Numbered from the stretch's first letter, positions 17,448 to 25,549 are shown. The stretch: DNA of 64,000 bases from an uncultured Collinsella sp. (GCA_900541745.1 UQLA01000012.1:15812-79811), one strand, 5' to 3'. Notes: generated from the sequence alone by a model not told the origin. Program-made: numbers and translations.

Positions 17448-20225
17448 ATGATTCTCAACGGACCGGGGATTAGCTACACCGAGCCCGATATCGGTGCGGA
17501 GTTTGTGCCGCCGCTGCCGGAGCATCCGCGCGAGGCCATCGTCAAACTGTGCGAGCACTGCACCAACCGTCTGTTGCACCGCGACGAGCTGCTGGGCTAC
17601 GAGTACTGGTCGTTTGCCGAGGCCGCAACCGACGAGCAGGCCGAAGTGCTCTGCAAGATGAAGATGCGCCGTCCCTATACGCTGCCCGAGATGGTCAAGC
17701 TCACCGGCATGCCCGAGGCCGATATCGAGAAGATGCTCGACGACATGAGCTACACGGGCCTGCTTGAGTACAACTGGGAAAATCCCGAGCGCGCCAAGCA
17801 ATGGGTGCTGCCCATGCTGGTGCCGGGTTCCGCCGAGTTCCTCAACATGCGCGTGAGCCAGCTCGAGGAGCATCCGGTCTATGCTAAGTTCTTTGAGCAG
17901 GCGTCTAAGGGACCGCTGTCCAAGGCCACGCCGATGGTGCCGCCCGGTGGTGCCGGCATCGGCATGCATGTCATTCCGGTCGAGAAGGCCATTGACGCCG
18001 CGAGCACCTCGGTGCCGATCGAGCATATCGAGCACTGGCTCGACAAATACGAGGGTAAGTATGCCGCCAGCACCTGCAGCTGCCGCGCGAGCCGTCGCGT
18101 GATGGGGGAGGGCTGCGCCGACGACCCCGCCGATTGGTGCATCGCCGTGGGCGATATGGCCGACTACGTGGTCGAGACCGACCGCGGCCATTACGTGACG
18201 CGCGACGAGGTCTACGACATCCTGCGCCAGGCCGAGGACAACGGCTTTGTGCACCAGATCACCAACATCGACGGCGAGAACAAGATCTTCGCTATCTGCA
18301 ACTGCAACGTCAACGTGTGCTACGCCCTGCGCACCTCGCAGCTGTTCAACACGCCCAACCTGTCGCGCTCGGCCTATGTCGCCAAGGTCGAGAAGGATAA
18401 GTGCGTGGCCTGTGGTCGCTGCGTTGAGGTGTGTCCGGCCGGTGCCGCCAAGCTCGGCCAGAAGCTCTGCAGCAAAAAGGCGGGCGGACAGGTGCCCGAG
18501 TATCCGCGCCAGGAGCTGCCCGATGCCACCAAGTGGGACCACACCAAGTGGTCGCCCAACTACCGCAACGATAACCGTATCGAGACGCACGAGTCCGGCA
18601 CCGCGCCTTGCAAGACGGCTTGCCCCGCTCACGTTGCCGTTCAGGGCTATCTGAAGCTCGCGGCGCAGGGTCGCTATGACGAGGCGCTGGCGCTCATCAA
18701 GCGCGAGAACCCGCTGCCCGCTATCTGCGGCCGTGTGTGCAACCGCCGCTGCGAGGACGCCTGCACCCGCGGCCGTGTGGACGCCGCCGTGGCCATCGAC
18801 GAGGTCAAGAAGTTTATCGCCCAGCGCGATCTGGACGCCGCGACCCGCTATGTCCCACCTGTGGTGACCCCGACGCGTGCCGGCGGCTTCGACCAGAAGA
18901 TCGCCATTATCGGTGCCGGACCGGCCGGTCTGTCCTGCGCTTTCTACCTGGCCGAGAAGGGCTATAAGCCCGTCGTGTTCGAGAAGAACGAGCGCCCGGG
19001 CGGCATGCTCACCTACGGTATTCCCAGCTTTAAGCTGCAGAAGGATGTTATCGAGGCCGAGGTCGAGATTATTCGCCTGATGGGTGCCGAGTTCCGCTAT
19101 GGCGTGGAGGTCGGTCGCGATGTGACGCTCGACGAGCTGCGCGAGCAGGGCTTTAAGGCCTTTTATGTGGCTATTGGCTGCCAGGGTGGCCGCCTTGCCG
19201 GTATTCCGGGCGAGGATGCCGAGGACGTGACCGTGGCCGTCGACTTCTTGCGCGAGGTCAACAGTGGCAAGATCGACGCGTTGCCCGGCCGCACCATCGT
19301 GGTGGGCGGCGGCAACGTGGGCATCGACGTGGCCCGCAACGCCTGCCGCCTGGGCTCCGAGCACGTTGAGATGTTCTGCCTGGAGAGCGAGGCCCAGATG
19401 CCCGCGAGCGAGGAGGAGCGTCGCGAGGCCATCGAGGACGGCGCGCACATCAGCTGCGGCTGGGGCCCCAAGGAGGTCCATCTGGACGAGACCGGCCGTG
19501 TGTGCGGTATCACCTTCAAGCGCTGCACGCGTGTCTTTGACGACGAGGGCCGTTTTGCGCCCGAGTACGACGAGAACGATCTGCGCCGTGTCGATGCCGA
19601 CCGCGTCGTCATGTCGATTGGCCAGTCCATTGTGTGGGGCGACCTGCTGGCTGGCTCCAAGGTGGAGCTTGGCCGCGGCCAGGGCGCCCTTGCCGATCCC
19701 CAGACCTATCAGACCGCTGAGCCCGACATCTTTGTGGGAGGCGACGTCTACACCGGTCCGAGCTTTGCCATCGATGCCATCGCCGCCGGCCACGAGGCCG
19801 CCGTCTCCATCCATCGCTTTGTGCAGCCGGGCTCCACGCTTACCATCGGCCGCAACCAGCGCCGCTACACCGCGCTCGACCGCGACGATGTCGTGATCGA
19901 GAGCTATGACAACGCGAGCCGCGAGGTGGCGCATGTTAACCGCGACCGCGAGAAGGCTGCGCCGTTTAGCGAGTACGTCGAGACCTTTACCGAAGAGCAG
20001 GTGCGCGCCGAGACCGCCCGCTGCCTGGGTTGCGGTGCCTCGATCGTCGACCCCAACAAGTGCATCGGCTGCGGCCTGTGCACCACCAAGTGCGCGTTCG
20101 ACGCCATCCATCTGGATCGCGACCGCCCCGAGTGCTCCACGATGGTCAAATACGAGCAAAAGCTCCCCAGCCTGGGTAAGTACGCTTTGAAACGCGCAAT
20201 CAAAATCAAGTTCGGTCGTAAATAG
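17448..20225 (+). CDS. Iron-sulfur flavoprotein oxidoreductase (GltD-like core with extra Fe-S domains)
   Basis: 925 aa. Order: an N-terminal Cys-rich domain with LCEHC (about residue 34) and a CSCRASR...C...C segment (about 205-230); a 4Fe-4S site CVACGRCVEVCP (about 318); a GltD-type domain with CKTACPAHV and ICGRVCNRRCEDAC; an FAD dinucleotide fold IIGAGPAGLSC (about 484); an NAD(P) fold VVGGGNVGID (about 615); and a C-terminal CIGCGLCTTKCAF (about 871). It probably moves electrons between NAD(P)H and an unknown partner or substrate in the cytoplasm. The divergent TetR and DUF5692-like genes suggest an inducible reductive system. AGAAGGGA precedes the ATG. Confidence 0.82.
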   Translation: MILNGPGISYTEPDIGAEFVPPLPEHPREAIVKLCEHCTNRLLHRDELLGYEYWSFAEAATDEQAEVLCKMKMRRPYTLPEMVKLTGMPEADIEKMLDDMSYTGLLEYNWENPERAKQWVLPMLVPGSAEFLNMRVSQLEEHPVYAKFFEQASKGPLSKATPMVPPGGAGIGMHVIPVEKAIDAASTSVPIEHIEHWLDKYEGKYAASTCSCRASRRVMGEGCADDPADWCIAVGDMADYVVETDRGHYVTRDEVYDILRQAEDNGFVHQITNIDGENKIFAICNCNVNVCYALRTSQLFNTPNLSRSAYVAKVEKDKCVACGRCVEVCPAGAAKLGQKLCSKKAGGQVPEYPRQELPDATKWDHTKWSPNYRNDNRIETHESGTAPCKTACPAHVAVQGYLKLAAQGRYDEALALIKRENPLPAICGRVCNRRCEDACTRGRVDAAVAIDEVKKFIAQRDLDAATRYVPPVVTPTRAGGFDQKIAIIGAGPAGLSCAFYLAEKGYKPVVFEKNERPGGMLTYGIPSFKLQKDVIEAEVEIIRLMGAEFRYGVEVGRDVTLDELREQGFKAFYVAIGCQGGRLAGIPGEDAEDVTVAVDFLREVNSGKIDALPGRTIVVGGGNVGIDVARNACRLGSEHVEMFCLESEAQMPASEEERREAIEDGAHISCGWGPKEVHLDETGRVCGITFKRCTRVFDDEGRFAPEYDENDLRRVDADRVVMSIGQSIVWGDLLAGSKVELGRGQGALADPQTYQTAEPDIFVGGDVYTGPSFAIDAIAAGHEAAVSIHRFVQPGSTLTIGRNQRRYTALDRDDVVIESYDNASREVAHVNRDREKAAPFSEYVETFTEEQVRAETARCLGCGASIVDPNKCIGCGLCTTKCAFDAIHLDRDRPECSTMVKYEQKLPSLGKYALKRAIKIKFGRK

Positions 20226-20240
20226 GTAACCATGGCGGGT

Positions 20241-20282
20241 AAGGGGACGGCGCAGACTAGATTTCGCCGTCCCCTTGCTTTG
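20241..20282 (+). terminator. Terminator after the flavoprotein gene
   Basis: A perfect 12-bp stem (20241-20252 with 20265-20276), followed by a weak T-rich stretch. Confidence 0.65.
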
Positions 20283-20321
20283 AGTTTGCATCGCATCAAC
20301 CGTTGTTGAAAGGTTTCTACC

Positions 20322-20750
20322 TTGCATGAATTGGGAATCGTCTATCACATCATTCGCGATGTTGAGAACGTGGCGCGCGCCAATGGCGTGCGTCGCGTTT
20401 CGAGCGTGACGTTGCTGCTGGGCGAAGTCTCGGGCGTCGTTTCCGACTTACTGCTCGACGCTTGGCGCTGGGCGGCAGATAAAAAGTCCATCACCGAGGA
20501 TGCGGAGCTTATCGTGGAGCCCGTCGAGGCCGTGACGCATTGCGAGGCGTGCGGCCGCGACTACGCGACGGTCGAGCACGGCAAGACCTGCCCCCATTGC
20601 GGCAGCGGCGAGACATACCTGCTGCAGGGCCAGGAGGTCATGATCAAGCAGATCGAGACCCCCGACGAGGACCCGGCAGACGCTGCCCCCGATGGCCCTT
20701 CCGACGCTCCCGACGCCGTCGACGCCGCCAACCCCCTCCACATCGCCTAA
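20322..20750 (+). CDS. hypA: Hydrogenase nickel-insertion protein HypA
   Basis: Metallochaperone delivering nickel to [NiFe] hydrogenase (or urease), usually with HypB. 142 aa with the family start MHEL, where His2 is the nickel ligand, and a zinc site of four cysteines (C74, C77, C90, C93 in CEAC and CPHC). The start is TTG at 20322: only this start gives MHE, and the nearby ATG at 20326 is out of frame. An acidic Asp/Pro/Ala tail follows the domain. No other hyp or hydrogenase gene is in the window, so its partners are elsewhere. Confidence 0.9.
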   Translation: MHELGIVYHIIRDVENVARANGVRRVSSVTLLLGEVSGVVSDLLLDAWRWAADKKSITEDAELIVEPVEAVTHCEACGRDYATVEHGKTCPHCGSGETYLLQGQEVMIKQIETPDEDPADAAPDGPSDAPDAVDAANPLHIA

Positions 20751-20754
20751 CTTG

Positions 20755-20835
20755 GTCGTTGGGGACGTTCTTAAACGACTAGCCAATCAAGAACGTCCCC
20801 AACGACTAGTCGTTTAAGAACGTCCCCAATGACTA
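20755..20835. repeat. Three copies of the GGGGACGTTCTTAAA intergenic repeat
   Basis: One forward copy (from 20755) and two reversed copies. The first two form an 18-bp perfect inverted repeat (20755-20772 with 20789-20806). Related to the single copy at 4165-4196. The rest of the gap to 21153 is AT-rich and holds a 7-bp hairpin (20902-20919). Confidence 0.8.
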
Positions 20836-21054
20836 CTTGCGCTAGAGCATAAGTCACGCTAATAGTCAAGTTATGTCTGTTTAAACAAAATAGCGGCAGT
20901 ACAAGCGCATTCGCGCTTGCCTAAAATCGGTATTAATGAACAGCCTGCTTGTATCTGTAAAATGCACGGCTTGATGAGCGGCGCCTTGGCGGGTAATGAG
21001 TGAAAAACCAGCAACGTAATCAACTTGTAACAAACTTAGACGTTTAAACAAATA

Positions 21055-21083
21055 ATGCAACCTTTTACGAATTTAGCTATAAT
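21055..21083 (+). promoter_or_regulatory. Candidate promoter of the mannose-type PTS operon
   Basis: A TATAAT -10 box at 21078-21083, 71 bp before the first PTS gene, in a 250-bp AT-rich stretch. The -35 at the expected position is poor, which suggests an activator is needed. Confidence 0.4.
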
Positions 21084-21153
21084 TCCACAAACCAAACAGG
21101 TATACTTCCTTCATGTCATGTAGGAAATACGTAGACAAAAAGGAGGTTATGTG

Positions 21154-22143
21154 ATGGTAAGTATTGTTCTTGCTAGCCACGGGGACTTGGCAGCTGGAAT
21201 CAAGCAGACGGGCTCGATGGTCTTTGGCGATCAGCCGTCTGTTGCCGTGGTCTCGCTCGAGCCGAGCATGGGCCCCGACGATTTCCGTGCCAAGGTCGAG
21301 GAAGCAATCGCTTCCTTCGAAGACCAGGAGCAGGTGCTCTTCCTCGTTGATCTGTGGGGCGGCACGCCGTTCAACCAGATCAGCGGGCTCATCGAGGGCC
21401 ACGATTCCTGGGCTATCGTCACCGGTGTCAACCTGCCTATGCTCATCGAGGCATATTCGCAGCGCTTTGACGCAAAGAACACTGCACATGCGATCGCAAA
21501 ACATCTCGTGACTGAGGCTAAGGCTGGCGTGCGCGTCAAGCCCGAGTCTCTGGAGCCCGAGGAGAAGAAGCCGGCTGCGGCCGCCGCTGCTCCTGCAGGC
21601 GCCATCCCTCCGGGAACGGTCATCGGCGATGGGCACATCAAGATTGCCCACGTCCGTATCGACACCCGTCTGCTTCATGGTCAGGTGGCCACCACGTGGA
21701 CCAAGCAGATCAACCCCAACCGCATCATCGTGGTTTCCGACGGCGTTGCTCACGACGAGCTCCGCAAGACCATGATCGAGCAGGCTGCCCCTCCGGGAGT
21801 CCATGCCAACGTCGTTCCCATCAAGAAGATGGCCGAGGTCGTCAAGGACACGCGCTTTGGTGACACCAAGGCCATGCTGCTCTTCGAGAACCCGCAGGAT
21901 CTGCTCAAGGCCATCGAGGCCGGCGTCGACATCAAGGAAGTCAACATCGGTTCCATGGCTCACTCCAAGGGCAAGGTCGTCGTCACCAACGCCGTCGCTA
22001 TGGGCGATGACGACGTCAAGACTCTCGAGGCCCTCAAGGCCAAGGGCGTCAAGTTCGAGGTCCGCAAGGTTCCTTCGGATTCCTCCGAGGATCTCGACGC
22101 CATGTTGAAGAAAGCTAAGGCCGAACTGGCCGCTCAAGCATAG
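21154..22143 (+). CDS. manX: Mannose-family PTS enzyme IIAB
   Basis: Cytoplasmic phosphoryl-transfer subunit of 329 aa. The EIIA domain (1-135) carries the phosphorylated His9 in LASHGDLA. An Ala/Pro/Lys linker (about 130-155) joins it to the EIIB domain with the active His near 175 in IDTRLLHGQV. AGGAGG seven bases upstream selects ATG 21154 over the GTG at 21151. It is the first gene of EIIAB-EIIC-EIID-DUF956, the usual layout of the mannose/glucose-type permease. The substrate cannot be fixed from sequence alone; mannose, glucose or amino sugars are likely. Confidence 0.92.
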   Translation: MVSIVLASHGDLAAGIKQTGSMVFGDQPSVAVVSLEPSMGPDDFRAKVEEAIASFEDQEQVLFLVDLWGGTPFNQISGLIEGHDSWAIVTGVNLPMLIEAYSQRFDAKNTAHAIAKHLVTEAKAGVRVKPESLEPEEKKPAAAAAAPAGAIPPGTVIGDGHIKIAHVRIDTRLLHGQVATTWTKQINPNRIIVVSDGVAHDELRKTMIEQAAPPGVHANVVPIKKMAEVVKDTRFGDTKAMLLFENPQDLLKAIEAGVDIKEVNIGSMAHSKGKVVVTNAVAMGDDDVKTLEALKAKGVKFEVRKVPSDSSEDLDAMLKKAKAELAAQA

Positions 22144-22161
22144 TAAAGGAGGGTCCGATAC

Positions 22162-22980
22162 ATGTCTGCAATCACTATTCTGCTTGTTGCGATTGTCGCG
22201 TTGCTTGCCGGTATGGAAGGCATTCTGGATGAGTTCCAGTTCCATCAGCCGCTCGTGGCATGCACGCTTATCGGTCTCGTAACCGGTCACCTTCAGGAGG
22301 GCATCCTCCTGGGCGGTTCGCTCCAGATGATGGCCCTTGGCTGGGCTAACGTCGGCGCCGCCGTCGCGCCTGACGCCGCTCTGGCCTCGGTCGCCTCTTC
22401 GATCATCATGGTGCTCGCCCTCAACGGCGGCGCTACTGATCCGTCGAAGGCCGTTACCGCCGCCATCGCCGTCGCCGTCCCGCTGTCGGTCGCTGGTCTG
22501 TTCCTGACCATGATCTGCCGTACCCTGGCTACCGCTATCGCTCACGCCATGGACGGTTGCGCCGAGAAGGGCGACTTCGCCGGCATCGAGCGTTGGCAGT
22601 ACATTGCCATCCTTATGCAGGGCCTTCGTATCGCCATCCCGGCAGTACTTCTGTGCATCATCCCGGCCGAGGCTGTTACCAACGCGCTTAACGCTATGCC
22701 CGACTGGCTGTCCGGCGGCATGGCTGTCGGCGGCGGCATGGTCGCTTCCGTCGGTTACGCCATGGTCATCAACATGATGGCCACCAAGGAGACCTGGCCG
22801 TTCTTCATCCTCGGCTTTGTCCTTGCTGCCATCCCTCAGCTCACGCTGATCGCTCTTGGCCTCATCGGCATCTCCCTTGCCCTCATCTACCTTGGCCTTA
22901 AGGATCTGGCCAAGCAGGGTGGCGGCATGGGCGGTGGCTCCGGCGACCCGCTCGGCGACATTCTGAACGATTACGAGTAG
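22162..22980 (+). CDS. manY: Mannose-family PTS enzyme IIC
   Basis: Membrane subunit of 272 aa with multiple hydrophobic helices and the family block GSLQMMALGWANVGAAVAPD. It forms the sugar pore with EIID. AAAGGAGG lies upstream and the gap to EIIAB is 18 bp. A Gly-rich cytoplasmic tail (GGGMGGGSG) precedes the end. Confidence 0.92.
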   Translation: MSAITILLVAIVALLAGMEGILDEFQFHQPLVACTLIGLVTGHLQEGILLGGSLQMMALGWANVGAAVAPDAALASVASSIIMVLALNGGATDPSKAVTAAIAVAVPLSVAGLFLTMICRTLATAIAHAMDGCAEKGDFAGIERWQYIAILMQGLRIAIPAVLLCIIPAEAVTNALNAMPDWLSGGMAVGGGMVASVGYAMVINMMATKETWPFFILGFVLAAIPQLTLIALGLIGISLALIYLGLKDLAKQGGGMGGGSGDPLGDILNDYE

Positions 22981-22996
22981 GAGGGGAGTGATACAT

Positions 22997-23917
22997 ATGG
23001 CAGAGAACAAGATTCAGCTCACCAAGGCTGACCGCAAGAAGGTTTGCTTCCGTCATCAGTTCCTTCAGGGCTCGTGGAACTACGAGCGTATGCAGAATGG
23101 CGGCTGGTGCTTCGCAATGATCCCTGCGATCAAGAAGCTCTACACCAGCAAGGATGACCAGATTGCCGCTCTTAAGCGCCACCTGGAGTTCTATAACACC
23201 CACCCCTATGTTTCCGCCCCCGTCATTGGCGTTACCCTCGCTCTCGAGGAGGAGCGCGCCAACGGTGCACCGATTGACGACGTCGCCATCCAGGGCGTCA
23301 AGGTCGGTATGATGGGCCCGCTCGCCGGCGTCGGCGACCCCGCCTTCTGGTTCACCCTTCGCCCGATTCTGGGCGCTCTGGGCGCTTCCATGGCCCTGTC
23401 CGGCAGCATCGCCGGTCCGCTGCTGTTCTTCTTCGCGTGGAACATCATCCGTTACGCTTTCCTGTGGTACACGCAGGAGTTTGGCTACAAGGTCGGCTCC
23501 TCCATCGCCAAGGACCTCTCCGGCGGTCTGATGGGCAAGGTCACCGAGGGTGCTTCCATCCTGGGTATGTTCATCATCGGCGCCCTGGTCGAGCGCTGGG
23601 TGTCCATCTCCTTCACCCCGGTCGTCTCCAAGGTCACGCAGTCTGCTGGCGCCTTTATCGACTGGGCTAACCTGCCCTCCGGTTCTGAGGGTGTCAAGGA
23701 AGCACTGACGATGTATAACTCCATCGGTGCTAACGCCCTTGATCAGGTGAAGGTCACCACGCTTCAGGCCAACCTCGATCAGCTCATCCCCGGCCTTGCC
23801 GCCGTGTGCCTGACCCTGCTGGTCTGCAAGCTCCTCAAGAAGAAGGTCAGCCCGATCGTCATCATCCTGGCTCTCTTCGCCGTCGGCATCATCGGTCGCG
23901 TCTGCGGCTTCATGTAA
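22997..23917 (+). CDS. manZ: Mannose-family PTS enzyme IID
   Basis: Membrane subunit of 306 aa. Typical EIID blocks are visible: the FRHQFLQGSWNYERMQNGGWCFAM-type N-terminal motif, LEFYNTHPYVSAPVIG, and the VKVGMMGPLAGVGDPAFWFT core. C-terminal hydrophobic helices follow. GGAGGGG ten bases upstream favours ATG 22997 over the in-frame GTG at 22988. Confidence 0.93.
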   Translation: MAENKIQLTKADRKKVCFRHQFLQGSWNYERMQNGGWCFAMIPAIKKLYTSKDDQIAALKRHLEFYNTHPYVSAPVIGVTLALEEERANGAPIDDVAIQGVKVGMMGPLAGVGDPAFWFTLRPILGALGASMALSGSIAGPLLFFFAWNIIRYAFLWYTQEFGYKVGSSIAKDLSGGLMGKVTEGASILGMFIIGALVERWVSISFTPVVSKVTQSAGAFIDWANLPSGSEGVKEALTMYNSIGANALDQVKVTTLQANLDQLIPGLAAVCLTLLVCKLLKKKVSPIVIILALFAVGIIGRVCGFM

Positions 23918-23973
23918 GCACGCTTCGGCTTAAGACCGAGAGTTGCTAGGCAAGGGCTTTTGAGCCATTGAAA

Positions 23974-24019
23974 CGGACCGCACCCGGTGGGTACACTGGA
24001 TGCGGTCCGATTGTTTTAT
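23974..24019 (+). terminator. Partial terminator between the PTS genes and the DUF956 gene
   Basis: 9-bp stem CGGACCGCA/TGCGGTCCG (23974-23982 with 24001-24009), followed by ATTGTTTTATTT. Its place suggests that the accessory gene is transcribed at a lower level. Confidence 0.7.
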
Positions 24020-24037
24020 TTGGAGGGCGAGGCGCGC

Positions 24038-24436
24038 ATGGCGCAATCTCAGAACAGCACGGTCGATCTGGCAACGCCGGCGACCTGCCTGATGGGGCTT
24101 ACCAGCCACGGTAACGTGATGGTGGGCAATAAGGCGTTCGAGTATTACAACGAGCGCAATCCCGAGGATTATATTCAGATCCCGTGGGACGAGGTCGACT
24201 ATATTGCCGCCGAGGTTTTGCGCGGCACCAAGAAGATCACGCGTTTTGCCATCTTCACCAAGGACAACGGTCACTTTACGTTTTCGACGCGCGACGACAA
24301 AGAGACGCTTCGTGCTGTCCGCAAGTACGTCGACGAGGATAAGCTCGTGCGTTCGCCCGACTTTATCGATGTGACTGCCAAGGGCGCCAAGAGCATCCCC
24401 TCCGTTATCAAAAACCTCTTCCACAAAGGCAACTAG
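24038..24436 (+). CDS. DUF956 family protein (mannose-PTS accessory, ManO-like)
   Basis: 132-aa cytoplasmic protein of the DUF956 family, commonly encoded right after mannose-type PTS genes; its function is not well defined. It has a core AFEYYNERNPEDYIQIPWDEVDYI and a repeat-like beta structure. GGAGGG ten bases upstream supports ATG 24038 over earlier in-frame starts that overlap the terminator stem. Confidence 0.85.
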   Translation: MAQSQNSTVDLATPATCLMGLTSHGNVMVGNKAFEYYNERNPEDYIQIPWDEVDYIAAEVLRGTKKITRFAIFTKDNGHFTFSTRDDKETLRAVRKYVDEDKLVRSPDFIDVTAKGAKSIPSVIKNLFHKGN

Positions 24437-24446
24437 TCATTAAAGA

Positions 24447-24668
24447 GCGCCCCCCAAAGTGGGGCGCAGTTTCCCATGGGGCTCGATTGGGAAAGTGCAT
24501 CCCAGTTCGAGCGCCGATTCCGGGATGTAGTTTCCGGAACGGGGTCGTTTGGGAAACCGTGTCCCGTTTCGAGCCGAAATTCTGGGACACAGTTTCCAGC
24601 GAGGTCCCATTGGGAAAGTTTGACCCAGAATTTGCCTGGATAGTGGGACACACTTTCCGGAGGGCTGT
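24447..24668. repeat. Terminator stem followed by a degenerate 61-bp tandem hairpin array
   Basis: After a GCGCCCC/GGGGCGC stem (24447-24467), three units begin with TTGGGAAA at 24486, 24548 and 24609, so the period is 61-62 bp. Each unit carries a complementary TGGGACACAGTTTCC-like block about 35 bp later (near 24521, 24583, 24644). No gene is seen up to the tRNA. Confidence 0.7.
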
Positions 24669-24738
24669 TCCACCGCAACTTCGAAGAGTGGCTATACGCT
24701 GTATTACAACGGCGTAAATCTGCTACACTAGTACACAT

Positions 24739-24814
24739 GCCTCCGTAGCTCAGGGGATAGAGCACCGCTCTCCTAAAGCGGGTGTCGACGGTTCGAATCC
24801 GCCCGGGGGCACCA
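24739..24814 (+). tRNA. tRNA-Arg (anticodon CCT)
   Basis: Complete cloverleaf: acceptor GCCTCCG pairs with CGGGGGC (one G-T pair), anticodon stem CCGCT/AGCGG around the loop CTCCTAA gives anticodon CCT, T-loop GTTCGAATC, and an encoded CCA end. A TACACT -10-like box lies at 24724. Its 3' half is the integration site of the island that follows. Confidence 0.95.
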
Positions 24815-24816
24815 GG
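24769..24816 (+). other. attL: 48-bp direct repeat in the tRNA-Arg 3' half
   Basis: Identical to 40738-40785. It runs from the anticodon loop to two bases past CCA. This left copy completes a functional tRNA. Confidence 0.93.
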
Positions 24817-24823
24817 AAAATCG

Positions 24824-24864
24824 CAGGTCAGGAGTTATTTTTGCTTCTGACCTGTTCTGGTTTT
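24824..24864 (+). terminator. Terminator-like hairpin just inside attL
   Basis: CAGGTCAG (24824-24831) pairs with CTGACCTG (24847-24854), followed by TTCTGGTTTTT. It would end transcription from the tRNA into the island. Confidence 0.55.
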
Positions 24865-24944
24865 TGGGCTAAGAACTGCTTTTGTTTGTAAATCTGGTAA
24901 GTAAATTATTTAACTTACCGAGTTTTCCACTGAAAACAGGAAAT

Positions 24945-25110
24945 CACCATTTTGGGGATAAAAAGTTTTCAACAGCCGTTAGTCGGTTCCATTTTGGTGA
25001 AGCGCTTCCTCATTTTGGGTAAAAAATATCACCATTTTGATGATTCGACTGCTTTGAGTTTTTGATAAAAACGCCTGTTCAGAAGCTTGTGCTATACCCA
25101 TTTTGGTGAG
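24945..25110. repeat. Five CACCATTTTGGTG-type sites inside attL
   Basis: Sites near 24945, 24989, 25011, 25030 and 25098 match all or half of the palindrome CACCA-TTT-TGGTG. The stretch 24865-25134 has no gene and is AT-rich. Placed 130-290 bp from the att core, they could be integrase or excisionase arm sites or operators. Confidence 0.6.
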
Positions 25111-25134
25111 ACCAATTAATAGAGAAATATACTA

Positions 25135-25163
25135 TAAAGAAATAGGGACGGCGATGCCGTCCC
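25135..25163 (-). terminator. Terminator of the Xre-type gene
   Basis: GGGACGGC stem with loop ATC on the minus strand (25156-25163 with 25145-25152), followed by TATTTCTTT. Confidence 0.75.
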
Positions 25164-25259
25164 CTTCGCTCGCGGAGCTCGCTGCGCGGCCACGTACCGT
25201 GTCCTTGCCGCCGGCTACGCCGCCGATTTATTCGCTCACTTCGTTCGCTGATTGATGGA

Positions 25260-25508
25260 CTAATCAGATTTATCAGTGACCCCAGTCATAAGTGCAGCAA
25301 TTGATATGTTGAATCCATTGGCAATTTTAGAGAGGTTAGAAAGACTGACATTTCTTCGCCCGACCTCTATCGAGGCGTAGTAAGACCTGTCCATGTCAAT
25401 GCGGTTCGCAAATTGCTCTTGTGAGTAACCAGACTCTGATCTGAGTTCTTTGCAGCGTAGACCAAAGGATTGTTGTAGCGGCGAGATATCCATGACAAAA
25501 AGAGTCAT
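25260..25508 (-). CDS. Xre-family HTH regulator
   Basis: 82 aa and essentially a single Cro/CI-type HTH: YSQEQFANRIDMDRSYYASIEVGRRNVSLSNLSKIANGF shows the helix-turn-helix and the conserved tail. It starts directly next to a 12-bp inverted repeat that overlaps its promoter. The predicted transcription start is only about 3 bases before ATG 25508, so the mRNA may be leaderless; ATG 25493 is the alternative. It is divergent from the surface-protein gene, which it probably represses along with itself. Confidence 0.85.
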   Translation of the reverse strand: MTLFVMDISPLQQSFGLRCKELRSESGYSQEQFANRIDMDRSYYASIEVGRRNVSLSNLSKIANGFNISIAALMTGVTDKSD

Positions 25509-25549
25509 GGATTGTTGTATTTATGCCAACGGACTATATACAACAATCC
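25509..25549. promoter_or_regulatory. Symmetric operator with two overlapping opposed promoters
   Basis: Perfect 12-bp arms GGATTGTTGTAT (25509-25520) and ATACAACAATCC (25538-25549), 17-bp spacer. Plus strand: TTGTTG (25512-25517), 17 bp, TATATA (25535-25540). Minus strand: TTGTTG (25546-25541), 17 bp, TAAATA (25523-25518). Each arm holds one promoter's -35 and touches the other's -10. Confidence 0.75.

Noticed and set aside
24480..24668. CRISPR-like array
   Set aside because: Units are degenerate, palindromic across about 61 bp and have no constant repeat/unique spacer pattern. No cas genes are nearby. No CRISPR was seen anywhere in the window.
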